Of a stretch of 64,000 nucleotides of DNA, positions 25,478 through 34,797 are shown piece by piece (positions within the stretch are counted from its first letter, which is position 1; every line of letters begins with the position of its first letter). Under the pieces are notes generated by a model, which saw nothing but the letters and a program-made list of their open reading frames with translations, had not been told where the DNA came from and made no database searches. Both the position numbers and the translations under genes were made by a program. This DNA comes from Coriobacteriales bacterium OH1046 (GTDB lineage: Bacteria > Actinomycetota > Coriobacteriia > Coriobacteriales > Atopobiaceae), in contig RQYE01000005.1 in the NCBI GenBank assembly GCA_004010535.1, positions 186,001 to 250,000 of the forward strand, in the 5' to 3' direction.

Positions 25478-25774
25478 ATGGGCCGGAGCTTCGAATACGA
25501 TGCCGTGCTCCACGAGATCCCGGAGAAGGGCGGGGCGTACGTCTCCTTTCCCTGGGACATCCGGAAGGTGTTCGGCAAGGGCCGGGTCAGGGTGCATGCC
25601 GAATTCGACGGGGAGCCGTACGATGGCAGCATCGTCAACATGGGGATGAAAGGCCCGGATGGCGAGATCCTTTACCTCATCGGCGTCCTGAAATCGATCC
25701 GCGTGAAGCTCGGTAAAAGAGAGGGGGACAGCCTCCACGTCGTTGTCCGTGAACGTCCCCAACCCAAGGGTTGA
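25478..25774 (+). CDS. DUF1905 domain protein
   Basis: This small beta-barrel-like protein has 98 residues and belongs to the DUF1905 family (FEYDAVLHEIPEKGGAYVSFPWDIRKVFGKG, then KLGKREGDSLHVVV). The function is unknown. In other bacteria DUF1905 is often joined to an OmdA/YdeI domain, and here an OmdA-type domain is found 1.2 kb downstream in a broken gene. It is translated right after the FMN reductase (6-base gap). Confidence 0.85.
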   Translation: MGRSFEYDAVLHEIPEKGGAYVSFPWDIRKVFGKGRVRVHAEFDGEPYDGSIVNMGMKGPDGEILYLIGVLKSIRVKLGKREGDSLHVVVRERPQPKG

Positions 25775-25824
25775 TCTGCGCTAGAGCATGTATCGAAGGA
25801 CTATGACGGGAAGGAGGGGCTGCC

Positions 25825-26613
25825 ATGAGAAGCGCCACGCTGGTGGTCATGCGGCACGGCGAGTCGACGTGGACGGACAAGGCCGTGAACCGCTTCGCCG
25901 GCTGGGCGGATGTCCCGCTCACCGAACGCGGCCGCGCACAGGCTAGGCACGCCGGGGAGCTCATCCGCGACGCGGGCATCTTACCCGATGCGGCGTTCAC
26001 CTCGCTCCTGCGCCGCTCGATAGAGACCTGCGACATCGTGCTCGACGTGGCAGACCGCCTCTGGATTCCCGTGATCAGGAGCTGGCGGCTGAACGAGCGC
26101 CATTACGGCGCCTTCCAAGGCGAGACGCGCCCCGCCATGCGCGAGCGCTACGGCGAGGAGCTCTTCAAGACCTATCGCCGCAGCTACGACGTGCGTCCAC
26201 CCGAGATCGCCGATGACTCGCCCTGGTGGCAGGGCGACGATCCACGCTACGGCATCGTCGCACAGGACGGGCTCGATGGCATCGACCCCGCCGCCATCCG
26301 CAGCGAATGCCTGAAGGACGTGGTCATACGCCTCGAACCGTTCTGGCAGGCCTTCGTCACCCCGTGCCTCTCGCTCGGCGAGACGGTCCTCGTGGCCACG
26401 CACGGCTCGGTGGTGCGCTCCCTCATCAAGGTCATCGAGGGCCTCTCCGACGGGGAGATCCGCTCCGTCAACGTGCCCACGGGCGTCCCGCGCGTCTACG
26501 AGTTCGAGAGCGATGCGTTCGGCGGCCTGCGCGTGCAGGGGCCCGGCCGCTACCTCGACCCCGAGGCTGCGGCGGCGGGCATCGCCGAGACGAGCGCGCT
26601 CGGCACGGCGTGA
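25825..26613 (+). CDS. gpmA: 2,3-bisphosphoglycerate-dependent phosphoglycerate mutase
   Basis: This histidine phosphatase superfamily protein of 262 residues is expected to interconvert 3- and 2-phosphoglycerate in glycolysis. The phosphoacceptor motif is VVMRHGEST, with RLNERHYGAFQG and the second His in VATHGSVVRSLIK. Its length and insertions match dPGM rather than a general phosphatase. The ribosome site GGGAAGGAGGGG is strong. Its C-terminal end (AAAAGIAETSALGTA) is non-conserved. Confidence 0.88.
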   Translation: MRSATLVVMRHGESTWTDKAVNRFAGWADVPLTERGRAQARHAGELIRDAGILPDAAFTSLLRRSIETCDIVLDVADRLWIPVIRSWRLNERHYGAFQGETRPAMRERYGEELFKTYRRSYDVRPPEIADDSPWWQGDDPRYGIVAQDGLDGIDPAAIRSECLKDVVIRLEPFWQAFVTPCLSLGETVLVATHGSVVRSLIKVIEGLSDGEIRSVNVPTGVPRVYEFESDAFGGLRVQGPGRYLDPEAAAAGIAETSALGTA

Positions 26614-26647
26614 ACCGAGAAGAATGCCCGGTCGTTTGGAGAAGACC

Positions 26648-27258
26648 ATGTCGACGCAGCCCAGCACGGTCGAAGAGTATATCGCCCGATCATCGGACGG
26701 GAAGGCCGAGCGCCTGAGGCTCGTGCGCACGGCGATCCTGAGCGCTGTGCCGCAGGCGGAAGAGCTCATCTCGTGGGGTATGCCCACCTATCGCGCAGTC
26801 GCGCAGGTGGGAACCAGCTGCATGTCGGTTGCGCGAAGAACCATATAGGACTGTATCCCGGAGCTGCGGCGATAGAGCGCTTTGCGATGCGCGCAGACGG
26901 GCTGGGGCTCGCGCGCACGAAAGGCAGCCTCCACCTGCCGGACTCCCAGCCCATCCCGACGGACTTCGTGGCAGAGGTGGCAGCGTGGTGCCTTGCGTCT
27001 GGCGGCGATCGCGGGCAACGTGCCCCCACCAAGCCGCGCGAACGCCATGAGGTTCCCGCATGGGTGCAGGCGGCGATCGACGGGGCGGGGCTCGCGGAGG
27101 CCTATGCGTCCCGCCCTCCCTATCAACGCAACGACTACATCGGATGGATTGTGCGGCCCAAGCAGGAGAAGACACGCCGAGCGCATCTCGACCAGATGCT
27201 TGATGAGCTGCGCCGTGGCGATGTGTACATGAAGATGCCCTGGCATGCCGGACGCTAG
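26648..27258 (+). pseudogene. DUF1801-OmdA (YdeI-like) protein, frameshifted
   Basis: The first frame gives MSTQPSTVEEYIARSSDGK and EELISWGMPTYRAVAQ (DUF1801 fold). The next frame continues GNQLHVGCAKNHIGLYPGAAAIERF, then QPIPTDFVAEVAAW and an OmdA-like tail, QRNDYIGWIVRPKQEKTRR. One missing G in the GTGGG at about 26808 would restore a single 200-residue protein. Members are linked to iron handling or bacteriocin protection, but the function is not established. It lies 34 bases after gpmA. Confidence 0.75.
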
Positions 27259-27289
27259 GGAGATCTTCCTCGGAATTCGCCTCTGCTAC

Positions 27290-27460
27290 TGCGGTATTCG
27301 CGAACACCGCAGTTTTTATAGACGAGGGAAACTGCGGGAATCGTGGACGAGCAGGCAGGAGATGTGACGGCTCTCGTCGGCAAGAGCAGCAATTGCGGTA
27401 TTCGCGAACACCGCATATCCAATATCCGAAATCCTGCGGAGATCGTGAATCACGTAATTA
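27290..27460. repeat. Cluster of TTCGCGAA-core palindromes between convergent genes
   Basis: CTGCGGTATTCGCGAACACC plus GCAG (27292-27315, followed by TTTTTA) and a near copy at 27396-27417 share the core of the inner hairpin at 20230-20253. Degenerate copies occur near 27330 and 27437. The first copy with its T run would work as a terminator for the broken DUF1801 gene. The rest has no such T run. Confidence 0.6.
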
Positions 27461-27486
27461 TCAGAGGCAGGAAGCATGCCCCGTCT

Positions 27487-27540
27487 GGATAGGGGGTTCA
27501 AGACAGTTTCGAGTGCCATCCTGTCTTGAATCCCCTATCC
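27487..27540. terminator. Long hairpin downstream of the broken minus-strand gene
   Basis: 20-nt arms GGATAGGGGGTTCAAGACAG (27487-27506) and 27521-27540 pair with one mismatch around a 14-nt loop. It lies 22 bases after the stop of the minus-strand gene at 27562. There is no T tract, so its role as a terminator is uncertain. Confidence 0.45.
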
Positions 27541-27561
27541 TGATGGGGCAACATCCCTTTC

Positions 27562-28265
27562 TCAGACAAGCGGCTCGTACTGTATGACGTCGCCATAGCG
27601 CTCTTCGAGCCGCATAGCCATGGAGTCCGTAGCTCCATCGGGCCTGAGCGGATCGGCGTGCAGGTTCCCGTATATGCCCATCACCGGAACGCCTCCCAGA
27701 GCATCGTATGCTCGGATAAAGTTGCTCGTGAGCGCCTCCTCGCGATATGCTGTCGCGGCAACGGAATCGCCGCCGTCGAGCTCGTAGAACTCCTCGCCCT
27801 GACGTATGCATTCCTGCGCGAGCTTGTACTCCTCGGTATCGGATGCCCCGAGACCCTCGAGGTACTCGAGATAGCGCCTTCCCGTAGTCATGCTCTGATG
27901 TCCCACGTCCGTTCCATGGAGGACGGTCTCGGGGCAGGTAGACCGTAGCGCCCGCATAAAATCGAGCCACGCGGGGACATGGCCGAGCGTTCCCTCCATA
28001 TCATCGTAGACCCTTTCGAGGATCGCATCGTCGCCCGTCTCCATCCACAGGTTCAGGAACTGCGCCGTATAGTAGGGCATCTCGATGAAGAGATCCCTCA
28101 TGCCGGCCTCATAATGCTCCTGCCAAGCTGCAAGCTCCTTTTGGAACCGGAAGGATGATAGGGCGCGGGGATGGAGATCACATACAGCATCGCCGCAATG
28201 ACGGCGCATGCCGCCAGCACGGCGGCTGAGACGATGGCCCTGGGCCGTATCCTGCGTGCAACCAT
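27562..28265 (-). pseudogene. Remnant of a membrane-anchored protein of unknown function
   Basis: Reading from ATG 28265 gives MVARRIRPRAIVSAAVLAAC, a membrane anchor ending YVISIPAPYHPSG, in one frame. The rest continues in another frame as FQKELAAWQEHYEAGMRDLF and IEMPYYTAQFLNLWMETGDD to QYEPLV. An internal deletion or frameshift near 28155 separates the two. The layout faintly resembles erythromycin-esterase/ChaN-like proteins, but I cannot assign it. The surviving downstream frame is 200 residues and may still be intact as a domain. Confidence 0.5.
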
Positions 28266-28291
28266 AAAGACCCCGCCCTCCCCCGCCGGGC

Positions 28292-29086
28292 TTACAGGGA
28301 CTCGAGGATCTCCCGCATGACCTGCTGCACGGCATGCTCCGCGTTCGTCCCGATGATGCGCCGGGCGATCTGCTTGACCGCATAAGAGCCGTTCTCCATG
28401 GCGAACGGGTAGCCGACGAGGCGCAGGATATCGTAGTCGTTCATCGAGTCGCCGAAGTGCACGACGTCATCGGGGTCGATGCCGTAGTACCTGAGCACGT
28501 GCTTGATGCCCGATGCCTTTGAGACGCCTGCGGGCGTCACATCGATCCAGCTCGAACCGGACGGCATGAACGAGAGGCGATCGCCCAGCTCGCGCGTGAG
28601 GGCGAGCGTCATGTCCATGGTGTAATCTTCGGTATCGCAATAGATCGAGCCGCGGATGATGTTGATATCGGGGGACGGAGGGTCGAAGAGGCGCTCGCTC
28701 TCAGAGAACGTGCTCTTGAGATGACGCGGAAAGATGTTTTTCTCGTTGAAGACGAAAGTGCGCGTCCGGTTGTACAGTGTGAGGTGAAGGCAGTCGAACA
28801 GCTCGCATACCTCGAACAGCCTCTGAACGGCATAGGTCGAGAAGACCTCGCGGTCGAGCACGCGTCCATCGACATAGACCTGGGTGCCGTTGGAAGCGAC
28901 GAAATCCATCTCATTAATAACAGGCGCGAACAACGCGCAGAGATCATCGTAGCGGCGACCGGAGCTCACGCAGAAGCGCACGCCCTTCGCACGCAAGTCG
29001 CGGATGAGCTGGAATGTCTCCGCAGGTACCTGGGACTGCTCATCGAGCAGGGTCCCGTCCATATCGGATGCGATAAGGCGGATCAT
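28292..29086 (-). CDS. HAD superfamily Cof-type phosphatase
   Basis: This cytoplasmic HAD hydrolase of 264 residues belongs to the Cof/IIB subfamily and dephosphorylates sugar phosphates, flavin phosphates or similar small molecules. Motif I is ASDMDGTLLDE (nucleophile Asp 8), motif II is CVSSGRRYDDL, and motif IV is VVHFGDSMNDYDILR. The strong GGAAGGAGG ribosome site supports ATG 29086. It ends 26 bases before the broken membrane-anchored gene starts. Confidence 0.92.
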   Translation of the reverse strand: MIRLIASDMDGTLLDEQSQVPAETFQLIRDLRAKGVRFCVSSGRRYDDLCALFAPVINEMDFVASNGTQVYVDGRVLDREVFSTYAVQRLFEVCELFDCLHLTLYNRTRTFVFNEKNIFPRHLKSTFSESERLFDPPSPDINIIRGSIYCDTEDYTMDMTLALTRELGDRLSFMPSGSSWIDVTPAGVSKASGIKHVLRYYGIDPDDVVHFGDSMNDYDILRLVGYPFAMENGSYAVKQIARRIIGTNAEHAVQQVMREILESL

Positions 29087-29250
29087 GTGCCTCCTTCCAT
29101 AAGACGGCGCAGGAATGCGACCGTCTTGTTTTTATCCTAGAGATAGTGTGGAGGAATGTCGGCTGTGCCTTTGCCTCGAGGACGAGAACACATCGCATCA
29201 ACAGACCTGCCTTGCGGTGCAGGGGCAATCCTTCTTTTGCACTTCGCTCG

Positions 29251-29337
29251 CCCCGTGACAAGGGGACAGGTCATTTGTCACGCCTGTAAGCGTGACAAAT
29301 GACCTGTCCCCTTGTCACGCGTGCCCTTGTCACGGGG
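29251..29337. repeat. REP-like palindrome downstream of the activase gene
   Basis: Perfect 30-nt arms (29254-29283 and 29290-29319) surround a CTGTAA loop. An additional outer copy of CCCTTGTCACGGGG (29324-29337) pairs with CCCCGTGACAAGGG at 29251. The core GACAGGTCATTTGTCACGC is shared with the repeats at 10577 and 5609. It lies just after the activase stop, where it may act as a transcript end. Confidence 0.85.
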
Positions 29338-29344
29338 CACCGAT

Positions 29345-32300
29345 CTATCTGACCCCGGCGCGTTCTTTAGCCGCCTCGATCTCGGCGAGCTGGGCAGGAG
29401 AGAGATGGATGGGCCCATAGTCGCCCGAGGAGATCGGGCGACCGGACTTGCCGGGATCCTCGACATCGATGAGCTTGAACTCGCCGTGCCCCTCCCGCCA
29501 GTTCTCGCGCGCGACCGAGATCATGAGCTTGATGCGGTTGAGCTGGTTGACCTCCGAGGCGCCGGGATCGTAGTCCACCGCGACGATGTTGCTCTCGGGA
29601 TGCATCTGGCGCAGGCGCTTGATGACCGACTTGCCCACCACGTGGTTGGGCAGGCAGGCGAAGGGCTGGGCGCACACGATGTTGGGCGTGCCCGTCTCGA
29701 TGAGCTCGACCATCTCCGCCGTCAGAAGCCAGCCCTCGCCCATGGTGTTGCAGAGCGAGAGGACCTGCTCGGCCTTCTCGGATAGATCGTAGATATCCGG
29801 ATAGGGCTCGAAGCGCGTGGTGGCCTCGAGCATCTTGTTGATGGGCGCGCGGAAGCGCTCGATGAGCGCGATGCCGGCGCGGTGCGTGAAGCGGCTCGTG
29901 GCCTTGGTGCCCAGCTCGTCCTTCATGTTGATGGCGTTGGTCATGCCGAAGAGGAAGAAGTCCACGAGACCGGGGACGTTGGCCTCGCAGCCCTCGCCCT
30001 CGATGACCCTCACCACATCGTTGTTGGCCGTGGGATGGAACTTCACGAGGATCTCGCCCACCACGCCCACACGGGGTTTCGTGCGATCATCCACGAGCGG
30101 CAGCGTCTCGAAGGCGTTCACCGTGCGCTTGCAGAGGGCATAGAAGGCCTTGTTCGACGGCTTTGCGCGCATGAGCGCACGCCCCTCGGCCATGCACTGC
30201 TCGTAGAGCGCGTCGGCAGCACCGGGCATGGCCTCGTAGGGACGGACGCGGTAGAGCAGCTGCATGATGAGGTCGCCGTAGAGCAGTGCTTGGACGGCCT
30301 TGATGAGGATGGCGGGCTTGAAGAGCGAGAATCCCGGGTTGTCCTCATCGAGGCCCGAGGCAGCGGAGACCGAGATGACCGGCACCTCGGGATGGCCCGC
30401 ATCCTTCAGGGCCTTGCGGATGAGCGCGATATAGTTGGTGGCGCGGCAGCCGCCGCCCGTCTGCGAGATGAGCACCGCCGTGCGCGAAAGATCGTACATG
30501 CCGCTCTCGATGGCCTCCATGATCTGGCCGGTCACGAGGATCGACGGATAGCAGATGTCGTTGTTGACGTACTTGAGGCCGGCCTCCACGGCACCTTGGT
30601 CGACGGAGGGCAGAAGCACCACGTTGTAGCCTGCGGATGCGAGGATCTCCTTCACGAGGTCGAAATGGATGGGCGCCATCTGCGGCGCGAGGATGGTATA
30701 GCCCTGCTCCTGCATCTCCTTGGTGTAGCGCACCTTCTTGAACGCGGCGCTCGCCGCCGTGCGGTAGACGGGCGGGCGACGCGAGAGGTCGGTTGCGCGC
30801 GCAGCCTCGAGCGAGCCGTCGGCCATGCGCACGCCCTGCGGAGCCACCTCGCCGATCTCGCCTGCGGCGGTCGCGCGTTCGAGCTCCTCGCGCTGCTCCT
30901 TGAGCGCCGCCATGAGCGAACGGATGCGGATGCGGGCCGCACCGAGGTTGCTCACCTGGTCGATCTTGAGCACGGTGTAGATCTTGCCGGACGCCTCGAG
31001 GATCTCCTGCACCTCGTCGGTGGTGAGGGCATCGAGGCCGCAGCCGAACGAGAAGAGCTGGATGAGGTCGAGGTCGTGACGCTGCGCCACGAAGCGGGCC
31101 GCGCGGTAGAGGCGCGAGTGGAACATCCACTGGTCGACGACGCGGATCGGGCGCTCGGGGCCTATCTTGTGGGCCACCGCATCCTCGGTGAGCACGGCGA
31201 AGCCGAAGGAGTTCACGAGCTCGGGGATGGCATGGTTGATCTCGGGGTCGTTATGGTAGGGCCGGCCCGCAAGCACGATGCCGTGCGCATCATGCTCCTC
31301 GATCCACGCGAGCGCCTCGTCTCCCGCCTCGCGCATGTCCTGCTTGAACTTGAGGTCCGCCTCCCAGGCAATGTTCACGGCCGCGTCGATCTCGGCGCGC
31401 GTGATGCGGCTGCCCTTGAAGCGGCCTTTGCCCTCGGCGGCCTCGCGCTCGCGCTGCTCGGAGACGAGCTCGTAGAGCCTGCGCTTGAGCTCGTTCTTCT
31501 TGTCATAGGGGATGAAGGGGTCCATGTACTGGATATGCTTCTGGGCGAGCTCGTCCACATTCAGGCCGAGCGCCTGCGGATAGCTCATGACGATGGGGCA
31601 GTTGTAGTGGTTGGTGGCCGCATCGTCTTCCTTGCGCTCCCAGCGGATGCAGGGCATCCAGATGAAGTCGGGGTCCTTGGCCAGCAGGTTCATGATGTGG
31701 CCATGGGAGAGCTTGGCCGGATAGCATACGGACTCGCTGGGCATGGACTCGATACCCGCGTCGTAGGTCTTGCCGCTCGTCTGGTCGGAGAGCACCACCG
31801 AGAAGCCCAGCTGCGTGAAGAACGCATGCCAGAAGGGGTAGTTCTCGTACATGTTGAGCGCGCGGGGGATGCCCACGGTGCCGCGCGGGGCGGTCTCGGC
31901 GGGCAGAACCGCCCGGTTGAAGATGAGCTCGTTCTTGAACTTGAAGAGGTTGGGCGCCTTGAGCGCGCCCTTCTCGCGCGTGCGGCCCGCGCCCTTCTCG
32001 CAGCGGTTGCCCGTGATGAAGCGACGCCCGCCCCCGAAATCGTTGATGGTGAGCAGGCAGTTGTTCTCGCACAGCCCGCAGTGGGCATTGGTCAGCTTGA
32101 CCGTGAGCGCGCCCAGGGCCTCGGCGGAAAGCACCGTTGAGACAGCGTCTGCTCCCGCGCGGTCGCGGGCGAGCAGGGCCGCGCCATAGGCGCCCATGGT
32201 TCCCGCGATATCGGGACGGATGGCCTCGCGGCCGGTCAGGAGCTCGAAAGCGCGCAACGTGGCATCGCTCATGAAGGTGCCGCCCTGCACCACGCACCAC

Positions 32301-33964
32301 TGGCCGATCTCGTCGAAATCGCGCAGCTTGATGACCTTGAAGAGGGCGTTCTTGATGACCGAGTAGGAAAGGCCCGCCGCAACATCGCCGATGGTCGCAC
32401 CCTCCTTCTGCGCCTGCTTCACGCGCGAGTTCATGAAGACCGTGCAGCGGCTGCCCAGATCGACGGGCATCTCGGCGGTAAGGGCCACCTTGGCGAACTC
32501 CTGGACCGTCATGTCCATGGAGTCGGCGAAGCTTGCGATGAACGATCCGCAGCCCGAGGAGCAGGCCTCGTTGAGCATGATGTGCTCGATGACGCCATCC
32601 CTGACCTGCAGGCACTTCATATCCTGGCCGCCGATGTCCAAGATGAAGCTGACATCGGGCACGAAGGCTTTGGCCCCCCGCAGGTGCGCCACGGTCTCGA
32701 TCTCGCCCGAGTCGGCGCGGAGCGCCTGGATGAGCAGAGCCTCGCCATAGCCCGTGGTGGTCACGTGGCCGATCGTGCAATCTGCGGGCAGCTTGGCGTA
32801 GATGTCGTTCATGATGGTCTTGGCGGTACCGAGCACGTCGCCGTTGTTGTTGTCGTACCAGGTGTAGAGCAGCTCCCCCTGCTCGCCCACGACAGCGGCC
32901 TTCATGGTGGTGGAGCCGGCATCGATGCCGATGAAGACGCGGCCGTGATAGGTTGCGATATCGCCCTTGGGAACGATCTGCTGGGCATGGCGCGCGCGGA
33001 ACTCCCCGAAAGCGGCCTCGTCCTCGAAGAGCGCGGGAAGGCGCGGGACCTCGCTGCCCTGGACGTCCTTGAGGTTCTCGAGCGCGTCGATGACCTCGGC
33101 GAAGGTGACGTGCTTGTCGGACTCGCCGGCAAGCGCGGCGCCCGTGGCGACGAAGAGGTGCGCGTTCTCGGGAACGATACGGTGCTCCTCGTCGAGATCG
33201 AGCGTGATGTAGAAGCGGCGGCGCAGCTCGGAGAGGTACTGGAGCGGGCCGCCGAGAAAGGCAACGTAGCCGCGGATGGGATGCCCGCAGGCGAGACCCG
33301 AGACGGTCTGGTTGGCGACTGCCTGGAAGATGGAGGCTGCGATATCCTCGGGGCGGGCGCCTTCGTTCAGGAGCGGCTGCACGTCCGACTTGGCGAAGAC
33401 CCCGCAACGGCTGGCGATGGGGTGGATGCGCTCGGAACCCTTGGCGAGCTCGTTCAGCCCCGGGGCATCGGTCTTGAGAAGCGATGCCATCTGGTCGATG
33501 AAGGCGCCCGTGCCGCCGGCGCAGGTGCCGTTCATGCGCTGCTCGATACCGTTGTCGAAGTAGATGATCTTGGCGTCCTCGCCGCCGAGCTCGATGGCCA
33601 CGTCGGTCTGGGGGATGAGCGTCTCCACGGCGCGCTTGGAGGCGATGACCTCCTGCACGAACTCGAGGCCGAGCCATTTGGCGAGCAGCATGCCGCCCGA
33701 GCCGGTGATCGAGACGCGCATCGGCGCATCGCCGACCACGTTCCGCGCGCGGGCGAAGAGTTCTTTGGCGGTGGCGCGCACATCGGTATGGTGGCGCTCG
33801 TAGTTGGCATAGACGAGCTGGTTGCCCTCGTCGATGACGGCGAGTTTGACCGTGGTCGAGCCCACGTCGATGCCGAGGCGCAGGCGGTCCGAGAGGCCGA
33901 TCCCGGTCGCCGGCTTGAGCTCGGCACCGTCGGCGACGAGGGTGAGAGCGGCGGTGTCAGTCAT
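29345..33964 (-). CDS. Giant acyl-CoA dehydratase activase (2-hydroxyglutaryl-CoA dehydratase activator family)
   Basis: This protein of 1539 residues has two ASKHA ATPase modules: the first from LRLGIDVGSTTVKLAVID (residue 28), the second from VFIGIDAGSTTMKAAVVG (about 345). Each has the Cys that holds a shared 4Fe-4S cluster (NGTCAGGTGAF; NEACSSGCGSF). A Cys-rich linker (NAHCGLCENNC) leads to DUF2229 and long CoA-activase-type domains. The small HgdC-type activators drive ATP-dependent electron transfer to 2-hydroxyacyl-CoA dehydratases. The role of this large form is not settled, and no dehydratase subunits are adjacent. It overlaps the TetR gene by 8 bases. Confidence 0.9.
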   Translation of the reverse strand: MTDTAALTLVADGAELKPATGIGLSDRLRLGIDVGSTTVKLAVIDEGNQLVYANYERHHTDVRATAKELFARARNVVGDAPMRVSITGSGGMLLAKWLGLEFVQEVIASKRAVETLIPQTDVAIELGGEDAKIIYFDNGIEQRMNGTCAGGTGAFIDQMASLLKTDAPGLNELAKGSERIHPIASRCGVFAKSDVQPLLNEGARPEDIAASIFQAVANQTVSGLACGHPIRGYVAFLGGPLQYLSELRRRFYITLDLDEEHRIVPENAHLFVATGAALAGESDKHVTFAEVIDALENLKDVQGSEVPRLPALFEDEAAFGEFRARHAQQIVPKGDIATYHGRVFIGIDAGSTTMKAAVVGEQGELLYTWYDNNNGDVLGTAKTIMNDIYAKLPADCTIGHVTTTGYGEALLIQALRADSGEIETVAHLRGAKAFVPDVSFILDIGGQDMKCLQVRDGVIEHIMLNEACSSGCGSFIASFADSMDMTVQEFAKVALTAEMPVDLGSRCTVFMNSRVKQAQKEGATIGDVAAGLSYSVIKNALFKVIKLRDFDEIGQWCVVQGGTFMSDATLRAFELLTGREAIRPDIAGTMGAYGAALLARDRAGADAVSTVLSAEALGALTVKLTNAHCGLCENNCLLTINDFGGGRRFITGNRCEKGAGRTREKGALKAPNLFKFKNELIFNRAVLPAETAPRGTVGIPRALNMYENYPFWHAFFTQLGFSVVLSDQTSGKTYDAGIESMPSESVCYPAKLSHGHIMNLLAKDPDFIWMPCIRWERKEDDAATNHYNCPIVMSYPQALGLNVDELAQKHIQYMDPFIPYDKKNELKRRLYELVSEQREREAAEGKGRFKGSRITRAEIDAAVNIAWEADLKFKQDMREAGDEALAWIEEHDAHGIVLAGRPYHNDPEINHAIPELVNSFGFAVLTEDAVAHKIGPERPIRVVDQWMFHSRLYRAARFVAQRHDLDLIQLFSFGCGLDALTTDEVQEILEASGKIYTVLKIDQVSNLGAARIRIRSLMAALKEQREELERATAAGEIGEVAPQGVRMADGSLEAARATDLSRRPPVYRTAASAAFKKVRYTKEMQEQGYTILAPQMAPIHFDLVKEILASAGYNVVLLPSVDQGAVEAGLKYVNNDICYPSILVTGQIMEAIESGMYDLSRTAVLISQTGGGCRATNYIALIRKALKDAGHPEVPVISVSAASGLDEDNPGFSLFKPAILIKAVQALLYGDLIMQLLYRVRPYEAMPGAADALYEQCMAEGRALMRAKPSNKAFYALCKRTVNAFETLPLVDDRTKPRVGVVGEILVKFHPTANNDVVRVIEGEGCEANVPGLVDFFLFGMTNAINMKDELGTKATSRFTHRAGIALIERFRAPINKMLEATTRFEPYPDIYDLSEKAEQVLSLCNTMGEGWLLTAEMVELIETGTPNIVCAQPFACLPNHVVGKSVIKRLRQMHPESNIVAVDYDPGASEVNQLNRIKLMISVARENWREGHGEFKLIDVEDPGKSGRPISSGDYGPIHLSPAQLAEIEAAKERAGVR

Positions 33965-34661
33965 GGTCTTCTCCCTGATCCAGCAGCACGGATAGCGCGA
34001 AGCGCGGGATGTCGAGGTCGATGGGGGTGCCGTAGAGATCGCCCGGGCGCACGAACATGAGCGCGGTCATGAGGCGCGCCATGGCATCTGCGCTCTCGCG
34101 CATCCCGCCTGCAAGCCAGCGCACGAGGACGCCCGCCTCGGCGGAGATGGCGAAGGTGAGGTAGTAGTCGAAGAAGGGGCCGAGGGCGCGGGCATCGATG
34201 CCTTCGAGGGCGCGGGCGGCGATGATCCCGTGGGCCATCGCCTTGATGCGCTCCACGAATGCGGGATCTCCGCCCCGGCCCATGAGCGGGGCAAGGTAGC
34301 TGCCGCGCTCCTTGAAGAAGCTCAGGAGCTCGAGGGAGCCCGGACACGGCTCGGCGGCATCGATGGCCGCCTTGAGCTCGGGCAGGTGCACAGCGGCAAG
34401 CCGGGCGACAACGGGTTCGAACTCGGCGATCGTCTCGCGCTCGATAGCGTCCACCAAGCCGGGGATATCGCGGAAGTGCGAGTAGAACGTGCGGCGCGTG
34501 ACGTCGGCACGCCCCGTCACCGCCGTCACCGTCACACGGGACAGATCGCCCGTCGCCTCGATCTCCGCCGCCAAGGCGCTGCGGAGCGCGGCGCGGGTTC
34601 TGATCGCACGCCTATCGGTGCTGGTCGCGGGAAGTTCATCCGATGCGAAAGCGGCTCTCAT
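33957..34661 (-). CDS. TetR-family transcriptional regulator
   Basis: This 234-residue regulator has an N-terminal TetR helix-turn-helix (about residues 22-70, VTAVTGRADVTRRTFYSHFRD) and a C-terminal ligand-binding domain of the TetR_C_33-like type (LLSFFKERGSYLAPLMGRGG). Its stop overlaps the start of the giant activase by 8 bases, so the two are translationally coupled. It probably controls its own operon through the dyad at 34702-34716. Confidence 0.9.
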   Translation of the reverse strand: MRAAFASDELPATSTDRRAIRTRAALRSALAAEIEATGDLSRVTVTAVTGRADVTRRTFYSHFRDIPGLVDAIERETIAEFEPVVARLAAVHLPELKAAIDAAEPCPGSLELLSFFKERGSYLAPLMGRGGDPAFVERIKAMAHGIIAARALEGIDARALGPFFDYYLTFAISAEAGVLVRWLAGGMRESADAMARLMTALMFVRPGDLYGTPIDLDIPRFALSVLLDQGEDHD

Positions 34662-34701
34662 GATCCCCTCTCAGGATACTGCGCGCGTTGATCCGCCCGT
34701 T

Positions 34702-34716
34702 ATTTCTCACGTTGAG
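34702..34716 (-). promoter_or_regulatory. Operator-like dyad upstream of the TetR gene
   Basis: TTCTCACGTTGAGAA is a perfect 6-base inverted repeat with a 3-base spacer, 41 bases upstream of the TetR start in an AT-rich stretch. Such a dyad in front of a tetR gene is the usual place for its own operator. The assignment is by position only. Confidence 0.5.
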
Positions 34717-34797
34717 AATTATTGCACAATGCGAGAAAGAATTTGGTTCGTTATGGGAGCCGAACGACAATCTCCATAGATGGGTTGCGCTGGAGCC

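Noticed and set aside
27290-27460. Possible CRISPR array
   Set aside because: The repeats are palindromic, only a few, irregularly spaced and degenerate, and no cas gene is present.
29882-32140. 752-codon plus-strand ORF
   Set aside because: It is antisense to the giant activase and is a shadow frame.
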